This document shows, piece by piece, positions 1-8,150 of a stretch of 10,164 nt of DNA. The notes below the pieces were generated by a model. That model had not been told where the DNA came from and did not search any database. It saw nothing but the letters and a program-made list of their open reading frames with translations. Position 1 is the first letter of the stretch; each line of letters starts with the position of its first letter. Location: the NCBI GenBank assembly GCA_001687465.1, contig LVLI01001422.1, forward strand, positions 1-10,164, given 5' to 3'. This stretch comes from Halocafeteria seosinensis (taxonomy: Eukaryota > Sar > Bigyra > Bicosoecida). The position numbers and the translations under genes are program-made.

Positions 1-2094
1 ATTACACCCAATGGTAAAATTGATAAAGGAGTTTCATTCAGTAACGGTGATACATTTATTAACGTTGGTGGAGCTTTAGGCTATACTACAGATGACTTCA
101 CAGTTGCGTTTTGGTTTTACCCAACATCTAATAGTAGTGCTGGTGGACAAATGTTATGTAATGTTGGTAGTTCTTCACAAAATGCTCAAAGTACTGTAAT
201 GTTCAATTTTTCAGCTGATAAAATAACTTTTAGAGATGTTAATAATGGCAACGATGTACACTCAGTTAGTACTATTTCTTTAAACCAGTGGCACTATATA
301 ACAATAACAAGAGTAGGAACAAGTCTTAAAATATATATTAATGGTCAATTAGATAATACTGGAACGGTTACTAGTGGCACATTATCTGACCCTTCAACCA
401 ATGGTACAATCTCTAGAGGCGCGACTGGAATACTTAATGATGGTCGTATTGATGAATTTGCTGTTTGGTTAAAAGAACTTTCAGCTAGTGAAATTGATTT
501 TCTATATAATAGCGGTAACGGAAAAAATATAAATGAAATTGTTGGTGATTTTTTACAGAGTACTGAAGGATTACGGGTTAATGCTTTTCATCAAGTTGAG
601 GACGTTTATTTAGAAGAACAAAATGATATTTCCACTATTGGAAACCTATCTTTGTCAATGTGGATAAAACCTAAAACATTATTCAATAATATTTCCTATT
701 TAATGTGGATTGGTGACAGTGCTGAAACAGCTATTTCAAATAAACAATTGTTTATTAGTTATGACAAAACTAGCGACTCTATCCGTATTGCTGGAAATGA
801 TGTAACAACCGTATCAAAAGAATTAACTTTAGATACTTGGGCTCACTTAGCCTTAGTAGTTGATAAAGCAAACGATAATGTTAAACTCTACGTTAATGGG
901 GTTGAAGAATTAAAAATTACCGGATTAGAAGCATCAATCGGTACAACTCTACGAATAGGCGGTGGTTATTTAGATGGTAGTTCAAATCCAGTTGGAACAT
1001 CTGAAACAGTCTTTGATAAAATTTTATTCTTCACTCATCCTTTGAAAGAATATGATATTAAAAACTTATATCAAGTAAGAGGACAATTTACATTAGAAAA
1101 AGTCCCTTCAGCTAATTTTTATATTAAGGGTGATATTGATTCTGGTTTTCTTAAGACAGACGGAACAAATAATATGACTGGTAATTTAAACCTCCACAGT
1201 AATAAATTAGTAAATTTGGCAAATCCTTCACTATCTAACGAAGCCGTAAATTTAGGATATTTGGAACAAAATTATTTAAATAAGGATGGTGTTGATTCTA
1301 TGGATGGTAATTTAACTTTTAATACTGGTGCTAGTATTGTTTTAAATGATACTGATATGAATGCCGGAAGTAATAAAATAACAAATCTCGCAAACTCTAC
1401 AGTTTCTTCTGATGCTCTAAATCTAGGTTTTGCTGATAGTCGGTATTTAAGATTAAACGGTTCTAATTCTATGTTAGCCAATTTAGACATTGGCACAAAT
1501 AAAATAATTAACGTTTCTGACCCTACAGTATCTGGTGATGGTGTAAATTTAAATTATCTTGAACAAAACTATCAAACTATAGGGGCAGAAAATAATAGTG
1601 GTACTAATATAACATCAATTGGAACTTCAGCGGGTTTAAATAATACCGGTAATGACTGTTCATTTTATGGTTTTGAATCTGGTAAAGATAATACTGGTAA
1701 TGAATGTACTTTTTACGGTTTTGAATCCGGAGAACAAAACACTGGTAATAATTCAACTGGTTTTGGTTATGAAGCGGGTTATAATAGTGATGCTAGTAAC
1801 ATAACATCAATAGGACATAGGGCGGGATATTCAGCAGACGGTTCGGGTAGTATATATATTGGTAAAAATGCGGGTGTTGGAGCATTTCATAACAATTGTG
1901 TTGTTTTTGGTGAACATTCTGGGACACAAGATAATCAATTTATGATTATGGACAGAATGATAACTTTAACCCCCGTTTCTGGTACTGTTAGTACCCCTAA
2001 CGGAATAGTAATTTACGCCTCTGATAACTCCACATTAAAAGTAAAATTCCCTAATTCACAAGTTCGTACATTAATGACCGACACACCACCATAA
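1..2094 (+). CDS. Fibre/adhesin-like protein with two LamG-type lectin domains (5' partial)
   Basis: The frame is open from base 1, so the true start lies outside the window; the first internal ATG at 151 falls inside a domain and is not the start. The visible part is 697 residues. Two LamG/concanavalin-like jelly rolls come first (about codons 1-178 and 183-360), each with the typical pattern 'W..i.i......kiYiNG' followed by a late 'DE/DkilfF...L...ei..LY'. Next, about codons 375-530, are three or four repeats of the phage tail-fibre type ('YL..dG...M.GNL......NKI.NlanP..s.dAvNLgyle'). About codons 537-640 are glycine-rich 'NTGN..t.yGfesG' repeats like YadA-head or trimeric fibre beta-rolls. 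The end 'GIVIYASDNSTLKVKFPN' resembles fibre C-terminal caps. No S74 autoprotease is seen. Such proteins normally sit on the virion surface and bind host glycans; that role is inferred from the architecture. Family-level recognition is firm, binding target unknown. Confidence 0.85.
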   Translation: MTPNGKIDKGVSFSNGDTFINVGGALGYTTDDFTVAFWFYPTSNSSAGGQMLCNVGSSSQNAQSTVMFNFSADKITFRDVNNGNDVHSVSTISLNQWHYITITRVGTSLKIYINGQLDNTGTVTSGTLSDPSTNGTISRGATGILNDGRIDEFAVWLKELSASEIDFLYNSGNGKNINEIVGDFLQSTEGLRVNAFHQVEDVYLEEQNDISTIGNLSLSMWIKPKTLFNNISYLMWIGDSAETAISNKQLFISYDKTSDSIRIAGNDVTTVSKELTLDTWAHLALVVDKANDNVKLYVNGVEELKITGLEASIGTTLRIGGGYLDGSSNPVGTSETVFDKILFFTHPLKEYDIKNLYQVRGQFTLEKVPSANFYIKGDIDSGFLKTDGTNNMTGNLNLHSNKLVNLANPSLSNEAVNLGYLEQNYLNKDGVDSMDGNLTFNTGASIVLNDTDMNAGSNKITNLANSTVSSDALNLGFADSRYLRLNGSNSMLANLDIGTNKIINVSDPTVSGDGVNLNYLEQNYQTIGAENNSGTNITSIGTSAGLNNTGNDCSFYGFESGKDNTGNECTFYGFESGEQNTGNNSTGFGYEAGYNSDASNITSIGHRAGYSADGSGSIYIGKNAGVGAFHNNCVVFGEHSGTQDNQFMIMDRMITLTPVSGTVSTPNGIVIYASDNSTLKVKFPNSQVRTLMTDTPP

Positions 2095-2156
2095 AGTTTT
2101 AACAGCAAACAATTACATCATTATTTTTTAAAATATTATCTTATAAAATATTATAG

Positions 2157-2318
2157 ATGGTTGAACCTTTAACTATAAGCTTAGTAATAGGTAGCTTAAC
2201 AATTATTGGTGGTATAATTACTAAAATAATACGGGATAAAAGATTTAGTTGTAATAGCTCTTGTTCATACTCACTTAAACGGATGTTATCTAAGCATTTA
2301 ACAAAACATAATAATTAA
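2157..2318 (+). CDS. Small single-span membrane protein (53 aa)
   Basis: ATG to TAA, 53 residues. Residues about 5-25 form one hydrophobic helix (LTISLVIGSLTIIGGIITKI), followed by a basic, Cys/Ser-rich tail (RDKRFSCNSSCSYSLKR) ending in a Lys/His-rich stretch. This layout, a short acidic N-terminus, one membrane segment and a cationic tail with a Cys pair (C32, C36), is a common shape for small virion or membrane proteins in polinton-like viruses and algal giant viruses. I know no named family for it and assign no function. It sits 62 nt after the fibre gene and 65 nt before the zinc-motif gene. The upstream sequence (TATAAAATATTATAG just before the ATG) is AT-rich and could be a promoter or simply background. 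Main doubt: short length. Confidence 0.55.
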   Translation: MVEPLTISLVIGSLTIIGGIITKIIRDKRFSCNSSCSYSLKRMLSKHLTKHNN

Positions 2319-2337
2319 GTTTATTTTTATAAAATCC

Positions 2338-2383
2338 TACTTAAAGAATTTTTTATATATAGAATATATAAGAATAAAACAAA
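2338..2383 (+). promoter_or_regulatory. Probable promoter of the 145-aa zinc-motif gene
   Basis: The box TACTTAAAGA (2338-2347), then a T-run and TATATATAG, then AGAATAAAA (2371-2379) lie directly before the ATG at 2384. The same three blocks in the same order and nearly the same spacing precede the polymerase gene at 2934-2981, which is the main support. Function is inferred. Confidence 0.55.
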
Positions 2384-2821
2384 ATGCCAATTTCTGAAGC
2401 ACTTAAGGAATGGAAAAAGAATTATTATCATAAGAATAAAGAAAAAATTGACGCATATAATCACCAAAAAGTTGAATGCGAGTATTGTAAAAAGAAAGTT
2501 CAACGTTCATATTTAAGAGTTCATCAGAAAAATACTAAGAAATGTTTAAAAGTTCAATATAATATACTAAATGAAAACTTAGATACCGAAACCCCAATAC
2601 CAAATCCCGACTTACTTGCTCATAATTATGATAATGATGATGATGATGATATACCTAGAACGCCAATACCTAGTGAAGAAACTGTTAGCAAATCTAATTA
2701 TCTTGCTATTAAAAACGGTGTTTGCGATTTCTTAACATTAAATATTGAACATCTTAGTAATGATGTAAGTCAAAAATTAGTGGAATATATTGAGAAAAAT
2801 ATCTATCTTCTAAATGATTAA
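2384..2821 (+). CDS. Small zinc-motif protein, paralogous to the GIY-YIG protein tail (145 aa)
   Basis: Residues 1-30 are basic, with 'NYYHKNKEKI', the lysine-rich linker common in giant-virus and satellite-virus GIY-YIG/HNH accessory proteins. A zinc-finger-like motif follows: C32-x2-C35-x11-H47-x6-C54. The same linker plus motif closes the GIY-YIG protein at 8210-8761, so the two share a module, but no nuclease domain is present here. Residues about 60-100 are acidic and low-complexity, with two TPIP motifs and a (GAT)5 run coding for Asp at 2636-2650. The last 45 residues look helical ('NIEHLSNDVSQKLVEYIEKN') and are unrecognised. A DNA- or RNA-binding accessory role is plausible but unproven. 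The start is fixed by the first ATG after the promoter-like block and its AAA context; the gene ends with tandem stops TAA TGA. Confidence 0.8.
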   Translation: MPISEALKEWKKNYYHKNKEKIDAYNHQKVECEYCKKKVQRSYLRVHQKNTKKCLKVQYNILNENLDTETPIPNPDLLAHNYDNDDDDDIPRTPIPSEETVSKSNYLAIKNGVCDFLTLNIEHLSNDVSQKLVEYIEKNIYLLND

Positions 2822-2880
2822 TGATTTTTAAACGGTATTACATTATCTATAAAAATAAACGGTTATCTATACCTAACAAA

Positions 2881-2909
2881 AATATTATTTAAACATAGTA
2901 AATAATATT
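2881..2909 (+). terminator. Perfect 11-bp hairpin downstream of the zinc-motif gene
   Basis: AATATTATTTA (2881-2891) and TAAATAATATT (2899-2909) are exact reverse complements around a 7-nt loop, 59 nt after the stop at 2821. Mimivirus-type viruses use hairpins in the 3' UTR as transcript end/polyadenylation signals; that role here is inferred from position and from a similar hairpin after the integrase gene. Two AT-rich arms can also arise by chance. Confidence 0.45.
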
Positions 2910-2913
2910 AAGT

Positions 2914-2981
2914 AAAATTGAATTAATTTTTACTACTTAAAGATTTTTTTATTTTATATAGTATATAGAATAAAATATAAG
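2914..2981 (+). promoter_or_regulatory. Probable promoter of DNA polymerase B
   Basis: The region holds AAAATTGA (2914-2921), identical to the core of the mimivirus early promoter, then TACTTAAAGA (2934-2943), a T-run, TATATAGTATATAG and AGAATAAAA (2967-2975), with the ATG at 2982. The latter blocks match the upstream region of the gene at 2384. AAAATTGA alone is weak evidence because this 8-mer also occurs inside genes in the window. Confidence 0.55.
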
Positions 2982-4841
2982 ATGTCAGCAAATGCCCAAA
3001 AAGAATTTATTAAGCTTCAAAAAGAACTAAAGGATTTCCGAGAACGAGGGCTATATAATGGTTCTATTATTATGCCAAAACCAGAATTAAAGGAAAAAGT
3101 AAGCCAAATAAAAGAACACATAACGAATTTAACCAATGAACAGAAAAAGTTATTAAAACAAAAATTACCTAGTAGAGATTCTACAATACCCTTAAAAGAA
3201 CGAGTGAATAAACAAAAAGACCTTTTCAATGAAATGAAAAAGAAATTTGTTCAAATTAACAAAAACAGCGGATTGGGTAATTTACAGCAAGTAAACGATC
3301 TAAAAATTACTAAAAGTGTAAGACAAAATGAAACTGTTATAAATAAATTCCGTAGTTTACTATTTCCACTATTCGCAAAAAATAATACTACTATTGTTTC
3401 CGGTTTAAGTTTCACAGATGTTAAACAAAAACTAAGAGACCTTATGAGCTCGGGACAAATTGAAAAAGTTAAACTGAACCAAAAGCAAACTACCTTACGT
3501 AAAATACTTACTAATTTTGAATTAAAAAATCAAACTGACGAAGAACCACAACCACAACCAGAACTTGAGGATATAACCGTTAATTCTAAAACTTCTAAAA
3601 CTACTGACGTTGGCGGTACAAAATTTTTCACATTTACAACAAACCCTAGAGTTAGTAGCCCTAAACTATTTTATACCGCAATTAATGATAAAATGATTGA
3701 AAAAATTAAAGAACGATTAGCAAATGGTCATATTAAAATATTTAGTGTTTTTACTGCTACTATGTACCAAGATACTGACCCTTTAAGGACGGCATACGTA
3801 CAACGTTTTAAAAGTAGTGAAAAAGAAAACGCTTTAACTATCTTATCTAATGCTACTGATGAAGAAATAGAAAACGCTTTATTACAATTAAGAAATATTA
3901 CATTAAATCTAGTTGAAGAATTTATTCGTAATGGTTCAGATTGGGTTATTAATCAAATATTAGGTTTACGTATTCACACGGGTCCTTTTACTGCTTTTGG
4001 TGGCGGTTCATATATTGAAACCCCCGAATCGCTTAAAGGACCTAAAAATGGATTAGTTAATATCCGGAATGCTGATGATAAATGCTTTCTTTATAATAAT
4101 ATTGCTCATTTTCATAAGGCACCACATCATAAGGAAAGAGTTAACCATTATTTACCTTATGTTAATGAATTTAAAACAGATGAATTTAGTTTTCCAATGA
4201 CTATTAACCAAATTCCTAAATGGGATAAACTGAACAATACTCGTACTTTTGTTTTCGAACCAAAATATAAATCGGATAGCTTTTTTGATAAAAAGCAAGG
4301 TAAAAAAATTATATATAATAAATTTGATTCTCTTATACCGTTATATGTTGATAAAACTAATATTGAATGTGATAATGAGGTTTGCCACCTACTATTAAAA
4401 GATTCTAATTCTGGCAAATATCATTTTGTTTTAATTGAAAATTTTTCAGCGTGTAATCCTAATTTAAAATCATTTGACAAACATCTATACTTTTGCTTTA
4501 ATTGTTGTCAACATTTTCTCAATAAGGAAAAAAGAGATGCTCACGTTAAAAATACGGTGTGTTTTAATAATGAAGCTACTAAAGTTCAAATGCCTAATTC
4601 TAAGAAAGGTGACCATTTGCTTCAATTTAAGGACTTTCATAAACAACAGAAATTACCCTTCACATTCATTTTTGATATTGAAAGTGATTTAATTAGCGAT
4701 TTCGATCACTGTTCAGTTAATAAAAAGAATACTAATAACATTTTACAAGCTCATATACCTAATAGTATTTGTGGGCATTTTTATTCTGCTTTCGGTGATA
4801 GTGAATTAAAACTATTTAGGGGTGCTGAATGTATTAAATAA
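2982..4841 (+). CDS. polB: Protein-primed DNA polymerase B, N-terminal part ending at an in-frame stop
   Basis: This 619-residue frame is the N-terminal part of a Polinton-type family B polymerase. Residues 1-200 are Lys/Glu-rich, helical and not assignable. Residues about 340-395 carry the block seen before the exonuclease in this group ('SYIETPESL...NIRNADDKCFLYNN..HFH......RVNHYLPYV'). Then come a hydrophobic 'HLLLKDSNSGKYHFVLIENFS' type strand pair (about 469-489), a zinc-finger-like motif C505-x2-C508...H521...C527, and Exo I 'FIFDIES' with the metal ligands D565 and E567. The frame stops at TAA 4839-4841, 52 residues after Exo I, well before Exo II. The next frame (4854-7205) continues in the same reading frame and starts where the family sequence should continue, so this is one gene with a single interrupting stop: a young pseudogene, readthrough, or a sequencing error. 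Alone it cannot polymerise DNA. Confidence 0.9.
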   Translation: MSANAQKEFIKLQKELKDFRERGLYNGSIIMPKPELKEKVSQIKEHITNLTNEQKKLLKQKLPSRDSTIPLKERVNKQKDLFNEMKKKFVQINKNSGLGNLQQVNDLKITKSVRQNETVINKFRSLLFPLFAKNNTTIVSGLSFTDVKQKLRDLMSSGQIEKVKLNQKQTTLRKILTNFELKNQTDEEPQPQPELEDITVNSKTSKTTDVGGTKFFTFTTNPRVSSPKLFYTAINDKMIEKIKERLANGHIKIFSVFTATMYQDTDPLRTAYVQRFKSSEKENALTILSNATDEEIENALLQLRNITLNLVEEFIRNGSDWVINQILGLRIHTGPFTAFGGGSYIETPESLKGPKNGLVNIRNADDKCFLYNNIAHFHKAPHHKERVNHYLPYVNEFKTDEFSFPMTINQIPKWDKLNNTRTFVFEPKYKSDSFFDKKQGKKIIYNKFDSLIPLYVDKTNIECDNEVCHLLLKDSNSGKYHFVLIENFSACNPNLKSFDKHLYFCFNCCQHFLNKEKRDAHVKNTVCFNNEATKVQMPNSKKGDHLLQFKDFHKQQKLPFTFIFDIESDLISDFDHCSVNKKNTNNILQAHIPNSICGHFYSAFGDSELKLFRGAECIK

Positions 4842-4853
4842 TTTATTTCTTGG

Positions 4854-7205
4854 ATGTGTGGAAAGGAAGAACAAATATTTAATAAAATGATGGAAAATGA
4901 AAAAATGGTTTTATCTGCTGAGGATGAAAAGAATTTTAAAAAAGCAACCCAATGTTATTTATGTAATGGTTATTTCTTAGAAGGTGATAAAGATAATAAA
5001 AGATATTGGAAAGTTAGAGACCACGACCATTTTACCGGAAAATATAGGGGTGCTTGTCATAATAGTTGTAATCTAAATTTAAACTTCAATCATTTTAGAA
5101 TTCCCGTAGTTGCTCATAACTCAAAGGGCTATGATTCACATTTGATTATTCGTGAGATTGCCAAGTGTACAAATAAAAATTCCGATTTTGGAGCTATTCC
5201 CGAAAATAGCGAAAAATTTATTTCGTTTAATTTACGGAGATTTCAATTTATTGATTCAATGAGTTTTATGAGTGCTTCCCTAGATACTCTCGTTAATAAT
5301 TTAAAAAATACTGAAAACTCAACCGGTCAAAAACAATTTAACTATTTAGAACAGCATTTTAGTCATCTCAATGAAAATCAAATTGAAATTCTCAAACAAA
5401 AAGGTATTTACCCTTATTCATACGCTAACGGTGAAAATAGTTTTGATATTCCACACTTACCTAATAAAGAATGGTTTTATAATGACTTATCTGGTGAAGA
5501 AATTTCAAATGATGATTATAATCGTGCTATTGATGTATTTAATAAATTAGAATGTCAAACATTTAGAGACTATCACGATATCTATTTAAAAACTGATGTC
5601 CTTTTATTATCCGATGTTTGGGAAGCTTTTAGAAATGTTAGTTTTAATGATAGTGGTTTAGACCCCGCTTATTTTTATGGTGCCCCTTCCTATACTTGGT
5701 CAGCATCACAAAAGTTTATGAACGATAATAATGAAGAGCCTATTGAATTTATTCAAGATTATGAAAAGTTGTTATTTGTTTCTGAACAATGTAGAGGTGG
5801 ATTAAGTCAAATAAGTCACCGATTCGCAAAAGCTAATAATAAATATTGTCCAGATTATGACGAAACTAAACCAAACAGTCATTTGATATACATTGATGCT
5901 AATAGTTTATATCCAACTACTATAAGTGAATTTCCTTTGCCACATTCTAAATTTGAATGGGCTGATTTAAATGAATATACACTTGAAAAACTTCTTTCTA
6001 TGGATAAATACGGCTCTGAGGGTTGTATTGTTAAATGTGATTTAGAATATCCCGAAGAACTTCACGACTATTTTAACGAGTATCCCCCCGCAGTTGATAA
6101 TGATGTAGGTGAATTTTCGCCATTAATGAACCAAGTAGCTAAAACAATAGGTTATAAAATGCCAAACAACAAAAAACTTATTGCTTCATTAAATGATAAA
6201 AAAGGTTATGTACTTGATTACCGTTGCTTACAGTTATATGTTTCTCTAGGTGTTAAAGCAAGTAATATTACCCAAGTTTTGAAGTTTAAACAGTCATATA
6301 GTCTTAAAGGGTATGTTGATTTTATCGCTGAAAAAAGAAAACATTCAAAAAATGAGTTTGAAAAATCTTATTTCAAAATATTAATAAACGCACTTTTCGG
6401 AAAAACAATTGAAGATGTTAAAAAATATAGTAATATAAAGTTTTTTACTGATAATAAGCTAGCTAAAAAATGGCTATCTTCCTTTAAATGTAAAAGTTGG
6501 AATTCAATAAGTAACGAACTATTAGCTGTTGATTGTCTTAAAACAACTTGTAAATTCAATAAACCAGTATTCTTAGGGTGTGCTATTTTAGATTTATCAA
6601 AATATATTATGATTAACCACCATTATAATGTTATTAAAAAGAGATACGGGAACAAAGCCAAATTATTATTTGGTGATACTGATAGTTTAGCTTATCATAT
6701 TGAAACCGAGGATGTTTATAAAGATATGATTGAAGATAGAGAACATTATGACTTTTCAGCTTATTCAAAAGATAGTGAATTATATTCTCAACAGCTTTCT
6801 GGAAACACTAAAAAGCTAGGTAAATTTAAAGATGAGTGCGGGGATGATGTTATGATTGAATACACTGGACGTTGTCCAAAAGAATATACTTATTTAACTG
6901 CTTCTAATAAAACTTGTTTGAAAGGTAAAGGCGTACCATCAAGAATTTTGAAAAAACATTCATCACACGAGATGAGCAAGCAAATGATCGTTAACTCTGG
7001 TATTAGTGAACATCTAAGTAATAAAGATAATTTTATATTAAAGAGTGAATTTAAAAATATTAAATCAATAAATCATAATGTTTTCACTGAAAGGTGTTAT
7101 AAAACAACTATGTCTATTCTAGATAATAAACGGTATGTTTGTGATGATGGAATAACTACATTAGCACTAGGACATTGGAGAACTAAACAAAATAACAACA
7201 ATTAG
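4854..7205 (+). CDS. polB: Protein-primed DNA polymerase B, Exo II/III and polymerase part
   Basis: 783 residues, in frame with 2982-4841 and 12 nt after its stop. It begins with the insert typical of Polinton PolB: C34-x2-C37 ... 'VRDHDHFTGKYRGACHNSCN' (D56-H59, C68, C72), similar to endonuclease VII zinc knuckles. Exo II is 'HNSKGYDSH' (D94) and Exo III 'YLKTDVLLL' (D248). The 'RGGLSQ' link (314-319) is followed by motif A 'DANSLYP' (D348), a region 'DLEYPEELHDYFNEYPP' where TPR1 of protein-primed enzymes is expected, motif B K508-x3-N512-ALFG, motif C 'GDTDS' (D608, D610), 'LKGKGV' (689-694) and the C-terminal 'TLALGHW'. All polymerase residues are intact, so there is no decay beyond the single stop. 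The enzyme would copy a linear genome from a protein primer. ATG 4854 is only the first Met after the stop; translation from it would lack Exo I. The gene ends 4 nt before the integrase. Confidence 0.95.
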   Translation: MCGKEEQIFNKMMENEKMVLSAEDEKNFKKATQCYLCNGYFLEGDKDNKRYWKVRDHDHFTGKYRGACHNSCNLNLNFNHFRIPVVAHNSKGYDSHLIIREIAKCTNKNSDFGAIPENSEKFISFNLRRFQFIDSMSFMSASLDTLVNNLKNTENSTGQKQFNYLEQHFSHLNENQIEILKQKGIYPYSYANGENSFDIPHLPNKEWFYNDLSGEEISNDDYNRAIDVFNKLECQTFRDYHDIYLKTDVLLLSDVWEAFRNVSFNDSGLDPAYFYGAPSYTWSASQKFMNDNNEEPIEFIQDYEKLLFVSEQCRGGLSQISHRFAKANNKYCPDYDETKPNSHLIYIDANSLYPTTISEFPLPHSKFEWADLNEYTLEKLLSMDKYGSEGCIVKCDLEYPEELHDYFNEYPPAVDNDVGEFSPLMNQVAKTIGYKMPNNKKLIASLNDKKGYVLDYRCLQLYVSLGVKASNITQVLKFKQSYSLKGYVDFIAEKRKHSKNEFEKSYFKILINALFGKTIEDVKKYSNIKFFTDNKLAKKWLSSFKCKSWNSISNELLAVDCLKTTCKFNKPVFLGCAILDLSKYIMINHHYNVIKKRYGNKAKLLFGDTDSLAYHIETEDVYKDMIEDREHYDFSAYSKDSELYSQQLSGNTKKLGKFKDECGDDVMIEYTGRCPKEYTYLTASNKTCLKGKGVPSRILKKHSSHEMSKQMIVNSGISEHLSNKDNFILKSEFKNIKSINHNVFTERCYKTTMSILDNKRYVCDDGITTLALGHWRTKQNNNN

Positions 7206-7209
7206 TATA

Positions 7210-8145
7210 ATGCCAAAAAAGGACAAAACTCCTAATCAACAATTACGTAGTGAAATTAATAAAAGAGTCGTTCGTAAATTTAAACGTCGTGCTGTTGCTT
7301 CTGGTGGATTTTTGAATATCATTTCGGCAGACTTAATAGAACAAGAACCCGTTAGAGGTAATAAATTTATTCTTACTGTCATTGAATTATATAGTAGATT
7401 TGCTTTTGCTTTCCCCTTAAAAAATAAAACCCCTAAATCTGTTAAAGAAGCTTTTGAAAAGTTGTTTGATTCTTTACCTAAAATACCTAACTTATTATGG
7501 ACTGATAAAGGTAAAGAACTTACTGGTAAAGAAATGGCTAATTTTCTATCTTCCCATAATGTTCGCCAATATTCAACCTTTTCAGAATCTAAAAGTGTAG
7601 TTATTGAACGGTTTAATAGAACTCTAATTCAAAAATTAGAGGATATCCCTAAATTATGGTTAGATGCTTTAGACGAAGCTGTTTCAGAATATAATAACGA
7701 TATTCATAGAACTATTAAACAGAAACCAATAGATGTATTTAATGGTGAAGCAATACCCTTTAATAAAGATATTGTAGGCGGTGAAGACTTCACCAGTAAA
7801 CCATCATTTAAAGTCGGTGATAAGGTTCGTTTGTCTAATGTTAAAGGTATTTTTTCTAAAGGTACTAAAAACAACTGGACTAAAAGGGTATTTACTGTTA
7901 GTAAAGTTTTAAACACTAACCCAGTTACCTATTTAGTTGATGATTATGTTGATGGAACATTAGAAGGCTCGTTTTACGATAATGAACTTCAAAAAACCGA
8001 TCTAAACTTTTTCTTAGTGGATAAAGTTATTAAAGAAAGAACTAGGAAAGGGAAAAAAGAGGCTTTAGTTTCATTTTTAGGTTATGAAGATATAGCCCCC
8101 GAATGGATACCGGCAGAAGATGTTAAAGATTTCGTTAAGTCTTAA
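7210..8145 (+). CDS. Retrovirus-type DDE integrase with chromodomain (Polinton c-integrase)
   Basis: 311 residues. The rve catalytic core shows D41 ('SADLIEQ'), D99 ('WTDKGKEL') and E133 ('VVIERFNRTL'), with 33 residues between the last two, then 'YNNDIHRTIKQKP', the usual end of the core. Residues about 198-262 form an SH3-like module ('FKVGDKVRLSN...WTKRVFTVSKV'). Residues about 267-308 are a chromodomain ('FLVDKVIKERTRKGKKEALVSF', 'GY...PEWIPAEDV'), which in related elements guides insertion to histone marks. The enzyme would integrate the linear element through its terminal repeats. The N-terminal HHCC zinc domain is missing: only about 30 basic residues precede the core, and the upstream frame is closed by a stop at 7168-7170. 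The region between the catalytic Glu and 'YNND' is also short. With 4 nt after polB there is no room for a promoter of its own except inside polB. Confidence 0.93.
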   Translation: MPKKDKTPNQQLRSEINKRVVRKFKRRAVASGGFLNIISADLIEQEPVRGNKFILTVIELYSRFAFAFPLKNKTPKSVKEAFEKLFDSLPKIPNLLWTDKGKELTGKEMANFLSSHNVRQYSTFSESKSVVIERFNRTLIQKLEDIPKLWLDALDEAVSEYNNDIHRTIKQKPIDVFNGEAIPFNKDIVGGEDFTSKPSFKVGDKVRLSNVKGIFSKGTKNNWTKRVFTVSKVLNTNPVTYLVDDYVDGTLEGSFYDNELQKTDLNFFLVDKVIKERTRKGKKEALVSFLGYEDIAPEWIPAEDVKDFVKS

Positions 8146-8150
8146 TTATT

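Noticed and set aside
1272-1496. Minus-strand ORF inside the fibre gene, and similar minus-strand ORFs at 3017-3229, 4157-4417, 6368-6559 and 7704-7916
   Set aside because: All lie fully opposite strongly supported coding sequence, match no family I recognise and have no promoter-like block.
1900-2094. S74 intramolecular chaperone/protease at the fibre C-terminus
   Set aside because: The expected Ser-Lys autoprotease region is absent; the protein ends right after a short cap.
4474-4692. 72-codon plus-strand ORF inside the polymerase gene
   Set aside because: It overlaps the zinc motif and Exo I of polB in another frame; a chance shadow.
4839-4841. Reassigned genetic code with TAA as a sense codon
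   Set aside because: It is the only in-frame TAA in any long gene, and five genes end properly at TAA, so the standard code fits better.
4839-4853. Intron or intein explaining the polymerase break
   Set aside because: Phase is kept and only one stop plus four sense codons separate the two frames; there are no splice sites or intein blocks.
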